Shown here: one piece after another, positions 35,529-43,769 of the stretch
How positions within the stretch are numbered: the stretch's first letter is position 1
Layout of the letters: the number at the start of each line of letters is the position of its first letter
Origin: Chitinophaga sp. CF418
GTDB taxonomy: Bacteria; Bacteroidota; Bacteroidia; Chitinophagales; Chitinophagaceae
NCBI RefSeq assembly: GCF_900142925.1
Contig: NZ_FRCN01000020.1
Coordinates: forward strand, 1-64,000
Direction: 5' to 3'
Length of the DNA: 64,000 nt
Translations under genes and position numbers: made by a program
The notes under the pieces: model-generated
Database searches by the model: none
The model's input: the letters and a program-made list of their open reading frames with translations, nothing else
Told to the model about the DNA's origin: nothing

Positions 35529-35558
35529 AGGTGTCCGGCATATGTCGGACACTTTTAT
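35529..35558 (+). terminator. Terminator after the integrase
   Basis: GTGTCCG pairs with CGGACAC across an eight-base loop and TTTTAT follows. Confidence 0.75.
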
Positions 35559-35678
35559 ATACACCATTTCATTAACATCCCCGTCGAATTTTGATAAGGA
35601 AGTAGCAAGCCTTTCCGTTCATTAAATTCTAACTTTAGATAGACTGTCCAATAAAGGACAAAAATAAATGTGAAAGAG

Positions 35679-36419
35679 ATGGAGACGACGAATGAAAATG
35701 AAAAGCCCAAAATGTATATTATTACCGGCCACAAAGGCGCAGGTAAAACCAACCAGATTGCAGACTTGCTGCCTGATCATCCATTCGTACCAGATATATA
35801 TCGATACAACGAAAAAACAAACGACCTTTGGGACAAATACCTATTTGACAAAGACTTACGGGGATTCCTCAAAGAAACTGATCAGGAAATGGATGCATTA
35901 GACTATTATATAAACAAACAAATAGCCAACCGCCAAAATATTTATATAGAAATGGACGTATCATTTGAAATAAAATATCTGGTGGGAAAGACCGACGGCA
36001 ACTATGATATCAATATGATATACCTGGTTTGCAATTCATTGCAGCAGTCCATAGATGTAATGGAGGGCAAACGTATTCCATTCTTTGACCCGTTAGACGA
36101 AATTGCTCTGGCAGATAATTACAAGAAAGTAAACTTTTTTGTAAATGGCTGTGCATTTAATTACAAAGATCGCATCGAAATTTATCAGACACATGACCAA
36201 CGGATCAACCCCCTAGTAACCATCGATCGAGGCAATATAGTTAAGGCTACAACGGACTTGCGAGAACAAAACTGGTTGTCAAAAAATGCTAAATCTTTAT
36301 ATAAAAAAATAGAAAGATTCAACCAAAGAAAAAAAAGCAGGCAGGCAATGGATGACCCCAAACGCCTATTCGCAGTACCACCAGCCACGAATAAGCGATC
36401 CAATCGATTAAAATTTTAA
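35679..36419 (+). CDS. P-loop NTPase of unknown function
   Basis: A 246-residue protein. Walker A is YIITGHKGAGKTNQIADLL at about 12-30 with GHKGAGKT as P-loop. A D-rich segment at about 85-95 (IYIEMDVSF) may be Walker B. The rest is charged and Asn/Lys-rich with a basic C-terminus, and no membrane segment is seen. It resembles ATP/GTP-binding cargo proteins of mobile elements in general shape only. A GTG three codons upstream (35670) is an alternative start. Low GC compared with the chromosome. Confidence 0.6.
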   Translation: METTNENEKPKMYIITGHKGAGKTNQIADLLPDHPFVPDIYRYNEKTNDLWDKYLFDKDLRGFLKETDQEMDALDYYINKQIANRQNIYIEMDVSFEIKYLVGKTDGNYDINMIYLVCNSLQQSIDVMEGKRIPFFDPLDEIALADNYKKVNFFVNGCAFNYKDRIEIYQTHDQRINPLVTIDRGNIVKATTDLREQNWLSKNAKSLYKKIERFNQRKKSRQAMDDPKRLFAVPPATNKRSNRLKF

Positions 36420-36424
36420 AAAGA

Positions 36425-36449
36425 AAGGGAACAGCAAAAATGTTCCCTT
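36425..36449. terminator. Hairpin between convergent accessory genes
   Basis: AAGGGAAC pairs with GTTCCCTT across a nine-base loop. There is no long T tract on either side. Confidence 0.5.
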
Positions 36450-36482
36450 CACATATGATGCCGAAAAGTAAGTCAGGATAAA

Positions 36483-37676
36483 TCAATAATCCCTAATCAG
36501 CCAGATCATTTCCTCCATTTTAGAAATTAATATTTCCTTATCGCGATCCTCCCCCTGATAAGACTTGACCCGCATATTACCAGGGCTAAGATCAGCGGTT
36601 CTTTCGGTTGAAATAAACGGTACTATCGCATTAAACAACGCGGTAACCGACCGAGACACAATGACCTTCATATCATTAGCCGCCCGCAGGAAAAGGCTGA
36701 TCTGGTCAGCCGACAACGCACAGATCACCTTAAACATTGCAGCCTTATCCTTTTCCTGCTTATAGTCCTCATTCGGCAGGAAGCCAATCTTTTTATTTTC
36801 CAGGTAAGCAATCTCGTTGCTTATAAAATCAGTAAAATAAACCTTCAAAGAAGGATATTCCGAGTTGTATATATATCCAGGAAATTGCGGCAGAACGTTC
36901 ACCTTTTTCAACTGTTCCCGCATATATTCCAGCCGCTCATCGATAGAACCCATATTGTTCATATAAAGTTCCATACCCAAAGAAAAATACCTGATACACA
37001 TTTTGCTGTTCAGGTTCCAAAACAATAAAAGTTCGTGAAGAGACGGACAACTAGATAAGGCCGTCTCCTGACCTCCATAATTTTCAATATTATCCACGAT
37101 CATTTTATAATAATCAGCCTCCTTTATCTGCATAACCTCACCAGCTGCCACACGAGTACAGAATTCGTCCAAAACATCCATCACAATATCACATGCCTCC
37201 TGCGGATTACTATTTTCCAGCAGCTTAGATAAGATGGCCTCTCGTTTCTGCAAGATCATCCCCCTCACCTCCAACAATTCAGTCACCGGCATAAGCAGAT
37301 CCGAGGTCAATAACCTGGTATAATTCTGCCTAAAGAAATCATACAGTAAATGCAGTCCGCTCAATACTTCCTGCAAAGGAGCGGTTAAACCCAACCGTCC
37401 GGTATCCTCATGCTGCATAAATGAATACACGCGGTTAATGAGCAGTACCACCGCATCATTATGTTTACCGACAAGGGCCGCTCCCTTATCCTCACTGCTG
37501 ATACTAAAAAATTGCTGTTTAAATTCAGTTTGAAGGTTTCGCAGTTCCAAATTAAACCGGGCAACAAGTCCATTAAAATCAACATTCGGACCAGCAGCAG
37601 ATACTACCAGAGGATTCAGGTCAAAAGAAATGATGTTGTCAATTGTCTCAAAAAAATAGGGATTTTTAGTTTTCAT
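36483..37676 (-). CDS. Helical mobile-element protein, RteC-like at the C-terminus
   Basis: A 397-residue all-helical cytoplasmic protein. The last about 85 residues (CALSADQISLFLRAANDMKV, then FISTERTADLSPGNMRVKSY) have the pattern seen in a group of Bacteroidota proteins carried next to integrases and conjugation genes, sometimes related to RteC. RteC controls excision of CTnDOT elements, so a regulatory role is possible here. This is recalled family style, not a verified match. It converges on the P-loop gene at the hairpin 36425-36449. Confidence 0.5.
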   Translation of the reverse strand: MKTKNPYFFETIDNIISFDLNPLVVSAAGPNVDFNGLVARFNLELRNLQTEFKQQFFSISSEDKGAALVGKHNDAVVLLINRVYSFMQHEDTGRLGLTAPLQEVLSGLHLLYDFFRQNYTRLLTSDLLMPVTELLEVRGMILQKREAILSKLLENSNPQEACDIVMDVLDEFCTRVAAGEVMQIKEADYYKMIVDNIENYGGQETALSSCPSLHELLLFWNLNSKMCIRYFSLGMELYMNNMGSIDERLEYMREQLKKVNVLPQFPGYIYNSEYPSLKVYFTDFISNEIAYLENKKIGFLPNEDYKQEKDKAAMFKVICALSADQISLFLRAANDMKVIVSRSVTALFNAIVPFISTERTADLSPGNMRVKSYQGEDRDKEILISKMEEMIWLIRDY

Positions 37677-37892
37677 CTTTTCAGGGATTTCAATTCACAT
37701 GCAACAGAAACTACCACAAACCAATACCTAAACAAGGGCCAACAAGATCAGAGCAGAATCATATCACACTAATAAACAATAGGTTACATGCATACAAAAA
37801 CGCATCCGTATCAAGAATGTTTTCTAAATTTTCAATTTCCACCCATCCCCAGTGATTTTTGATAGGGATGAAATATCCGGCAAACGCGCTTT

Positions 37893-37920
37893 GGGAGAGA
37901 TGCCGTAGGCAGAGAGGGCA
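37893..37920. repeat. Dispersed repeat type A, copy 1
   Basis: The 28-base unit begins GGGAGAGATG and ends AGAGAGGGCA around a GCCGTAGGC core. Copy 2 (38221-38250) is two bases longer in the core; a weak copy 3 is at 38831-38860. Confidence 0.6.
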
Positions 37921-37936
37921 GGCACTTTGTTTTTTT

Positions 37937-38055
37937 CTTTTTTCCGCATATGCGGGATGGAGGTCGTGGCAATGCAATAAACTTTAACCCCTACCTCTAG
38001 AACAACCTTTCAGGCAAAACACATAATTCCCATTTCCCGCTTCGCGGAGTGCGAG
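37937..38055. repeat. Dispersed repeat type B, copy 1
   Basis: Shares in order TTTTTCCGCATAyGCGGGAT (palindromic CCGCATATGCGG), CTACCTCTAGAA, and a CTTCGCGkAGT segment with 39434-39550. The blocks keep their order but spacing differs. Confidence 0.5.
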
Positions 38056-38220
38056 ATAGCTAAAGAATAACCTGTCTCCCAACAAGGGGTATAATCTTTT
38101 TTCCCCCTATCTGTCACTCCGTGCCACCGTTAACTCGAAGCATATATGGTTTGGCCTCGTTGCTCTCCCGTTGGTCGGGTCCCCTGCAAGGGAAAGGGTA
38201 AATTTCGATTCTCTCCCATC

Positions 38221-38250
38221 GGGAGAGATGGCCATAGGCCAGAGAGGGCA
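38221..38250. repeat. Dispersed repeat type A, copy 2
   Basis: GGGAGAGATGGCCATAGGCC then AGAGAGGGCA. It is preceded by TTCTCTCCCATC, which can pair with its GGGAGAGA to make a hairpin. Confidence 0.6.
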
Positions 38251-38324
38251 AGACAATCTAATGTCGAAATAAGTAAAAGGCATAAATTCGTGTAGTACTT
38301 GTAAACTACCAGTAAGAGAAAAAC

Positions 38325-38741
38325 ATGTTCGAAATCATCATAAACCAAAGCGTTGGCCCTTTTATGCTAGGCCAGCATATAGAAAATTACATAACGAACT
38401 ATCATTTCGAATTTACGGCGAAGCAATCTGAACATGAAGACTGGGATTGTTATAGCTATGGAGAAGGGGTCATCTCCATTTACACCAAGCAAGGAATTAT
38501 TGAATCTATTGCCTGCAGGACGGATTGCTATCTTAGCAATTATTTTCTCATCGATGCCGACATGGATGATTTCCTGTCAACTTTCAAGATTGATAAACAA
38601 GCACTACAAAAAGATACCGTATTTGTTTATGACGACATTTCCCAGGATGTTTATGAGGTCGATGAACTGGGCATGCAAATATGGGTTGATAATGACAATA
38701 AGATTGTAACGGTATTTGTTTCTCCCCAAGACCCGGAATAA
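38325..38741 (+). CDS. Small acidic cytoplasmic protein, possible immunity-type cargo
   Basis: A 138-residue protein beginning MFEIIINQSVGPFMLGQHIE. It is acidic with an alternating beta pattern, an IESIACRTDCYLSNYFLI segment and a C-terminal MQIWVDNDNKIVTVFVS. No signal peptide. The style is that of SUKH-like or other immunity proteins but I cannot assign a family. It is flanked by type A repeat copies on both sides (38221 and 38831), like a single-gene cassette. Confidence 0.62.
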   Translation: MFEIIINQSVGPFMLGQHIENYITNYHFEFTAKQSEHEDWDCYSYGEGVISIYTKQGIIESIACRTDCYLSNYFLIDADMDDFLSTFKIDKQALQKDTVFVYDDISQDVYEVDELGMQIWVDNDNKIVTVFVSPQDPE

Positions 38742-39141
38742 CGTTTCCCTCTCTCCCCCCAAGGGGGATATAATTCGAAGTGTATATTGATTTTTGCCAC
38801 ATTGAGCTCGCAAAGCTCGGTTCTCCCAGAGGAAGAGAGGAGCAACGCCCAGAGAGGACAGCGAAACAGATGAAATCTCTTATCTTACATACCCTTAACC
38901 AAACTTGCCAATAACGTATTGAACATGGACGTAGCCTTTACTTTTGAAACCTCTGTTGAATTAGAACACAAGCCTTTCAATAAAATCCCTAGTGAAGTTG
39001 ATTCTGTGAAGCACTTTTTTAAAGAAAAATCTTTGGACAAGATATAAATCAGCTTATAATTAGCGTAGTATGCATGGCCCCTCGGTTCGAGCCATTTTTC
39101 AAACCCCGCAGGCCCAACATCGTACAGAAGAAAAAACGTAC
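38742..39141. other. Accessory stretch with a third type A repeat and a short ORF
   Basis: A weak third copy of repeat A is at 38831-38860, preceded by CTCTCTCCCCCCAAGGGGGA at about 38749. A 40-codon plus-strand frame at 38925-39047 (MDVAFTFETSVELEHKPF) has a proper ATG but no other support. A minus-strand frame over the same bases is an equal alternative. I do not call a gene. Confidence 0.35.
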
Positions 39142-39366
39142 ATGCATCGTGGCGTAGAACTAACCACACCCGCAATGTATCTCACATTCGATCTCAGGCT
39201 CGATTTCGAAAAATATCTGAACTCGCCAGAACCAAAGCCATTATTTGCACAAGACGCGCTGGCCTCCCTGGAAACCATCAGCAAAGTCAAAAAAATAAAA
39301 GATTTCGATTTGGTCCGGTTCAAAACAGACTTCCAGCAATTCTTCCAGGAAACCGGATGGCTATAA
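39142..39366 (+). CDS. Short hypothetical protein
   Basis: A 74-residue frame (MHRGVELTTPAMYLTFDLRL at the start, FQQFFQETGWL at the end) with balanced composition and amphipathic helices. It begins at ATG 39142; the longer frame from 39070 lacks support. No family recognised. It may be the remnant of a longer cargo gene. Confidence 0.35.
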   Translation: MHRGVELTTPAMYLTFDLRLDFEKYLNSPEPKPLFAQDALASLETISKVKKIKDFDLVRFKTDFQQFFQETGWL

Positions 39367-39433
39367 TATTCGATTACTCGACGCTCACCTTTGAGGGCTT
39401 CATCGTCATCCCGCACTTGTTTCAGAATCTCAT

Positions 39434-39550
39434 CTTTTTCCGCATACGCGGGATCGAACCACAGTCAGTATACCAAACCTGCAAAACTACCTCTAGAAAT
39501 CCTAAAGAATAAAACACTTACTTCCATTACTCACTTCGCGTAGTCCAAGT
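39434..39550. repeat. Dispersed repeat type B, copy 2
   Basis: Contains TTTTTCCGCATACGCGGGAT, CTACCTCTAGAA and ACTTCGCGTAGT in the same order as 37937-38055. It lies directly before the 3' end of the HEPN-like gene. Confidence 0.5.
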
Positions 39551-39556
39551 TTCCTT

Positions 39557-40222
39557 CTATTTCTTTTTCTTTTTAGGCTTCTTAATTGGCTTCAATAATG
39601 CTTTTGGCGGAAGATTATCCGGAAGATCTACCAATTTATAGATCCCCCATATCAGTTCCCATACTGCTTCATTTAGATCAAGTACAATTTGCCTGGTAAT
39701 CAATGGTTTTGGGAACTTATTATGGACTATTCCATTCCTCAAATCACGGAATTGCAAGACTTTATCCCAAATAGAGTCAAGAGAAGAAAAGTCTCCAAAG
39801 CGTTTAATTATCGAATAATAACTTTCGATTATGTTTGAACCGTATCTGGGAATATCCATATCATCGTCTGCCAGATATATCCCTTTACAAACATCTCGTA
39901 GCTGTTCCTCTAGCGATATATAAATCATTAGAAATGAAGAATCAAGCAATATTTGAGGATTAACATTTTCAAGAACATCTAATTTTCGCCTCTCATACTC
40001 GTTAACATCACCCAGCTCTGCAAACTCATCAGCACATACTTTGTCCAAGCGCTCCAGCTCCAATTTGGCAATGCCAGCCTTCTGCTTCATCCAGGTCTCT
40101 GATAACTCTAGGTACTCTTTGTAGTAGTCCTTACGATCACAAGAATCCTTCATGGTATATTCCAGCCAATCGCTGGCTTCCATCTGGTATTGTGTCAGTC
40201 TTTTTCCGCCTCCTAAGATCAT
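39557..40222 (-). CDS. HEPN-like protein, candidate RNase of a conflict system
   Basis: A 221-residue helical protein. Near the C-terminal side it has FRDLRNGIVHNK (R162-x4-H167), the R-x4-6-H motif of HEPN domains, which are often RNases in abortive infection and toxin systems. The N-terminal half is a charged coiled coil. It ends in a basic run of Pro/Lys (KKPKKKKK). It is transcribed in the same direction as the PRTase-DprA-HAD operon and the membrane protein upstream, 87 bases after the latter. RNase activity is inferred from the motif alone. Confidence 0.55.
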   Translation of the reverse strand: MILGGGKRLTQYQMEASDWLEYTMKDSCDRKDYYKEYLELSETWMKQKAGIAKLELERLDKVCADEFAELGDVNEYERRKLDVLENVNPQILLDSSFLMIYISLEEQLRDVCKGIYLADDDMDIPRYGSNIIESYYSIIKRFGDFSSLDSIWDKVLQFRDLRNGIVHNKFPKPLITRQIVLDLNEAVWELIWGIYKLVDLPDNLPPKALLKPIKKPKKKKK

Positions 40223-40309
40223 CGCGAATTTAGTTTTAGGATAAAAGCTGCAATATTAATTCAATCATGCGCACTTTTTTTACGTACAAAAATATTTTAA
40301 TGTAAAAAA

Positions 40310-40879
40310 TCATTCCCCGTTAATCCTGCTTTTAACAAACTCGTGAAAATATTCAGTATCCAAATCATTCATCGTCCGCACATTTTTTGAGGATGAAACA
40401 AGTTGAGTACTTCCTTTTGTCAGCTCATCAACACCCATGATGGTTCTTGACTGAAGTGCAAATTTTAAATCCGCCGAAGAAAACTTTATAAAATCCTCTT
40501 TAGTCAACACATGTCCCTCATCACATTTTCCAATGAATTCCATCATCAGTGCATGTACAATGTTCAACGTTCTAAATAGCTCTACAGGGAAAATGGCAGC
40601 AGCTTGTTCTTTACTTACCGAATGATCTTTTATAACAATAGCTATATCTGTTAACGCTTCTTCCAAAAAATGCTTTTCAATGATCAATGTAGCAAACGTC
40701 TTGAATCGTCCATGGAGGTGGAACAACATAACTATTAGTTCAAGCTGTTTCAGATAGAGCTGCTCACGATAAGGACTTGATCTTGACTTTGCGGTGTAGT
40801 AGAATCCTATAACCGCGGTAATTAGGGTAGCTATAATCCCAGCCAAACCTACAATCAGAGTAACAGAATTCGCGTCCAT
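40310..40879 (-). CDS. Membrane-anchored helical protein of the same accessory locus
   Basis: A 189-residue protein with one N-terminal membrane segment (residues about 6-27, VTLIVGLAGIIATLITAVIG) and a cytoplasmic helical domain of about 160 residues. ATG at 40879 or 40888 (three codons apart) can start it. No family recognised. A single anchor with a helical domain beside nucleotide-processing genes is a layout seen in defence operons with membrane effectors, so an effector or scaffold role is possible but unproven. It is 58 bases after the HAD gene. Confidence 0.55.
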   Translation of the reverse strand: MDANSVTLIVGLAGIIATLITAVIGFYYTAKSRSSPYREQLYLKQLELIVMLFHLHGRFKTFATLIIEKHFLEEALTDIAIVIKDHSVSKEQAAAIFPVELFRTLNIVHALMMEFIGKCDEGHVLTKEDFIKFSSADLKFALQSRTIMGVDELTKGSTQLVSSSKNVRTMNDLDTEYFHEFVKSRINGE

Positions 40880-40937
40880 ATAATGCAATTTGGAAAAGCC
40901 AGTCGAGTTAATGAGAAAAACTTAAGGGGGCATCAAA

Positions 40938-41441
40938 TTAACTCCAAAACTGGTTAACAAGCCTCACCATCTCTTCGGCACTACTTATCGAATACGTAGG
41001 TCGGGCACTTTTCAACGCGACAACATCAGCGGACCCCCACATACATGCAACAGAAAGCACATTAGCTCTATTCGAGGCTATTATGTCAATATCGCGGTCT
41101 CCGAATGATAATACTTTTTGAGCTGGATATTTTAGGAAATCTAAAGCCTTTAATATAGGGTCGGGAGCCGGTTTTCTTCTATCAGTATCGTGATAACATA
41201 CTTTAAAATCGTAGGGTAATTTCCAGAAATCCAAAACCTGTTCACAATAATAACTAACACTAGTTGTGACAATACAGATTTTTATCCCTCGTTGATTGAA
41301 CTGCTGTACTGCCTCAATAATACCCGGATATAAGGTAAATTGGCCAATTTTGCTACAGGCAATTTTCCAGTTCTTACCCCTATGGGGCTCAGCAGGAGAA
41401 GAGTCAATTAAAGTTTGATCAAGATCAAAAATTAGTCCCAT
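40938..41441 (-). CDS. HAD-superfamily phosphatase
   Basis: A 167-residue haloacid dehalogenase-type phosphatase. Motif I is FDLDQTLID (nucleophile D6, acid D8), motif II is the Thr pair in CIVTTSVS, motif III the Lys in RRKPAPDP, and motif IV is SFGDRDIDI. All catalytic residues are present. The start overlaps the DprA stop by 10 bases, so it is coupled to DprA and PRTase. A PRTase and a HAD phosphatase together could make and release a nucleotide-derived signal or nucleobase product. Confidence 0.85.
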   Translation of the reverse strand: MGLIFDLDQTLIDSSPAEPHRGKNWKIACSKIGQFTLYPGIIEAVQQFNQRGIKICIVTTSVSYYCEQVLDFWKLPYDFKVCYHDTDRRKPAPDPILKALDFLKYPAQKVLSFGDRDIDIIASNRANVLSVACMWGSADVVALKSARPTYSISSAEEMVRLVNQFWS

Positions 41442-42679
41442 AATTTTGACTGATTGTTGTTTTTGGGCGTTTTTTTTGAAGGCGGTGCTGCTTTTTCTGC
41501 CTTAGGCTCTTTTGCTATTTTTACTGATTTATCTTTATTTGTTCCTTTAGCTTTGCTCTCACTAAGAGTCGATGTAGATTTTTTACCAGTTTTTGAACTC
41601 AATTCGGCAGATGCTATTTCTTCCTCGTTTTTACTGTGTAGGTCCTTTGAATTTTCGTCTTTTACCGGTTCCAAAGAGCTAAATAAATCCGTACCACTAA
41701 TTGCTACAGAAATGTCAATGTCTGCCTTTGGACTGACTGAAGTATCAATAGAAACACTGCCCCGAGCTCTGAATGATTCTTTTAATGAAATAATTAAATC
41801 GTCTACCTCTTCCTTTAAATAAATGGGCCGAGCCTTTCTTTCGCGGATAAGAAGTTGATTTCCTTGTGTTTTTGGCTCTTTAAGATACTCCGAAGGATGA
41901 TTTAAAGTGGCCAATACCCTATTGTTCTCAAGCGTAAACTTCACGGTATGCATAGTTCCACCTTTCACGTCAGTTTCAACTACAATTGTACCCAAACTCA
42001 GCCCAGCTTGAATCCTATCCCGCTCAATAAAAAAATTCGCTAAAGCAGTCTGTTTCACAAAATATTCTGAAACTAATACACCACCTTTTTCCAAAATTTG
42101 ATCAGCTAATGCTCGATTCTCTTTAGGATATATTTTATCAAGGCCATGAGCTAAAACGGCTGTAGTGGTGCCACTAACGTTAAGAGCCCCCCTATGACCA
42201 GCAGTGTCACAGCCGACAGCGAGGCCGCTAACGATATTAAAGCCATTACTGGCAAAAACTTCAGACAGTCTGGTGCCTAACTTCATGCCAAAATCCGTGG
42301 GTTCACGAGTACCGATGATCGCTACCGTCGGTTTTTCCGACAGTAAAGAAATATCACCTTTATAATTCAGAATAATTGGTAAATCGGTCGTTTTAGCTAA
42401 TAAGCAAGGGTAATTGTCATCCTTGAATGAAATCATCCTAATCCCGAGATGTTCTGATTCGGTTATAATTGCTTCTGTTTTTCTGAAAGCGTAATCAAAG
42501 TCTTCTTGCGAAAAAAGAGGTAACTTAAACAACTTACCCTTTTCGTTCAGGAAATCCATTAAATCTCTATCGTCAGACAAACTATAAGAGATTTCATTAA
42601 TGAGTTTATGTGCTGTCTTGCGCCCAACCTTGGGCATAGACATTATTTTGATTATTTGTTCAATAGATAGATTATGCAT
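41432..42679 (-). CDS. dprA: DprA/Smf-family (SLOG fold) protein with a low-complexity tail
   Basis: A 415-residue protein. An HhH-like N-terminus (MPKVGRKTAHKLINEI) leads to the Rossmann-type DprA core at about 80-265, with GTREPTDFG, SGLAVGCDTAGHRGAL and GGVLVSEYF motifs. Housekeeping DprA loads RecA on transforming DNA; but SLOG-fold proteins also serve as nucleotide sensors or producers in conflict systems. Residues 300-415 are a Ser/Lys-rich disordered tail not found in ordinary DprA. It overlaps the PRTase gene by 8 bases and the HAD gene by 10. Its place in an integrase-linked island speaks against the housekeeping copy. Confidence 0.88.
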   Translation of the reverse strand: MHNLSIEQIIKIMSMPKVGRKTAHKLINEISYSLSDDRDLMDFLNEKGKLFKLPLFSQEDFDYAFRKTEAIITESEHLGIRMISFKDDNYPCLLAKTTDLPIILNYKGDISLLSEKPTVAIIGTREPTDFGMKLGTRLSEVFASNGFNIVSGLAVGCDTAGHRGALNVSGTTTAVLAHGLDKIYPKENRALADQILEKGGVLVSEYFVKQTALANFFIERDRIQAGLSLGTIVVETDVKGGTMHTVKFTLENNRVLATLNHPSEYLKEPKTQGNQLLIRERKARPIYLKEEVDDLIISLKESFRARGSVSIDTSVSPKADIDISVAISGTDLFSSLEPVKDENSKDLHSKNEEEIASAELSSKTGKKSTSTLSESKAKGTNKDKSVKIAKEPKAEKAAPPSKKTPKNNNQSKLWD

Positions 42680-43289
42680 TCAATAAAGCGTTAAACTGTG
42701 CAATTGGAACCACGTCGTTCAGATAGTCGTCGTAAGCTGTTTTACCAAGACAGAAAATATAAAATCTGGCTCTGGGCCATTCCACTCGAAGCGCACGGAG
42801 CATTTCTCCTGTGGTTATTCTTGCTGTGGTAACGTCATCAAGTATAAGAATATTTTTGTTATTGAGGTCAAATTTCTTATCCGCGACGCAATAACTCATG
42901 TGCATTGCCTCAAATCTTTCAGGCCTTGTCCTCAAAGTATGCATAGGCGGAGTTGCTTTTGTTTTCATCAAGATCTCTGGGCAGTATATAGAGGCGCAAT
43001 TTTTTTCTAAATGATGTCCAATTACATCTAAGCTTTTGCTTCTGGGCTGGGGGTGTAATTCGGAACTTCCCAAAGCCCTTATAACATAATCAAATTTAAT
43101 GTTCAGGTTTCTAAGTTCAGTTACAGACCACCTGGTCCATGCCTTTATAGTCGCTAAATCGCTTTCCTTAAATTTGATAATATAGTTGGAAAAAGTGCCT
43201 TCAGTATTCCGAAATTTTGATAAATAATAAACCAAATGCCAGGCATTGTGTACATGTAGCTGGGAATAGTCATTGGTGATATCAATCAT
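42672..43289 (-). CDS. Phosphoribosyltransferase-like protein
   Basis: A 205-residue protein of the type I PRTase fold. The PRPP-binding motif is ILILDDVTTARITTGEML at about 147-164 and a YVIRALGSSE segment fits the earlier loop. ComF-like features (Cys clusters) are absent. First gene of the coupled operon with DprA and HAD. PRTases attach or remove ribose-5-phosphate from bases, so the operon may modify a nucleotide. No transport or salvage genes are near. Confidence 0.78.
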   Translation of the reverse strand: MIDITNDYSQLHVHNAWHLVYYLSKFRNTEGTFSNYIIKFKESDLATIKAWTRWSVTELRNLNIKFDYVIRALGSSELHPQPRSKSLDVIGHHLEKNCASIYCPEILMKTKATPPMHTLRTRPERFEAMHMSYCVADKKFDLNNKNILILDDVTTARITTGEMLRALRVEWPRARFYIFCLGKTAYDDYLNDVVPIAQFNALLNA

Positions 43290-43769
43290 GAGCGTTGTTT
43301 GAGGGATATTACAATGAGGTTGTTGAAAATACAGGTGGGATTTTCAAATAAGAAATGGCTACTCTTTCAAGTTAACACTATTGGCGAGTCGAATAGTTAA
43401 TAACGTGTTAATGGCTGAAATTTTTCTGATGAAGTGTAACGGGAAATTTCCCTTTAAAAAGATATAAAAATATCATATTTTTAATCACGAGGCTCAAAAC
43501 CACTGTACGTTCTCATGCAATTCGTAGCCATAAATACAAAATATGTCACGCCCAAAGGTATTGCTACCTATAAAAATCATACGAGAAATGTCTCGCTAAA
43601 CAAAAAAGGAAGGTCGATTACGACCTTCCTTTTTTGTTTAGCGAGACTAGATTCTCCAAGAGCCTACGCATACAATAGTCCAGTTCAATCATAACGGGCT
43701 TTTTGATTGCCTTGCTGTACACAATTCAAATTCTGTCTGAAATAAAGACCGTTCGATATAATCTCCTAA
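43290..43769. other. Upstream region of the PRTase operon
   Basis: The 480-base gap contains the probable promoter region of the PRTase-DprA-HAD operon and the perfect inverted repeat at 43590-43647. No convincing ORF is seen. No exact consensus promoter was found. Confidence 0.5.
43590..43647. terminator. Perfect 27-bp inverted repeat forming a long bidirectional hairpin
   Basis: Arms 43590-43616 and 43621-43647 are exact complements around the loop ATTA. The inner GGAAGGTCG/CGACCTTCC stem followed by TTTTTTG is a normal terminator on both strands. The pairing continues without mismatch for 18 further bases through the T tract. It ends the secreted-protein gene on the minus strand and insulates the PRTase operon. 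Confidence 0.85.

Larger units (their letters stand above)
37677..38324. other. Noncoding accessory stretch with dispersed repeats
   Basis: No supported gene is seen in this 648-base gap. It contains two copies of a GGGAGAGATG...AGAGAGGGCA repeat (37893-37920 and 38221-38250) and one copy of a longer repeat (37937-38055) whose partner lies at 39434-39550. The start of the gene at 38325 follows directly. Confidence 0.6.

Noticed and set aside
39449..39470. GCGGGATCGAACCACAG resembled a tRNA 3' end that could be attR
   Set aside because: It matches only the CGGGATC acceptor strand by chance, lacks the T arm and is part of the type B repeat.
41432..42679. DprA as the housekeeping natural-transformation gene
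   Set aside because: It is tightly coupled to PRTase and HAD genes, carries an unusual tail and lies in a low-GC integrase-linked region. Whether another dprA exists in the genome cannot be seen here.
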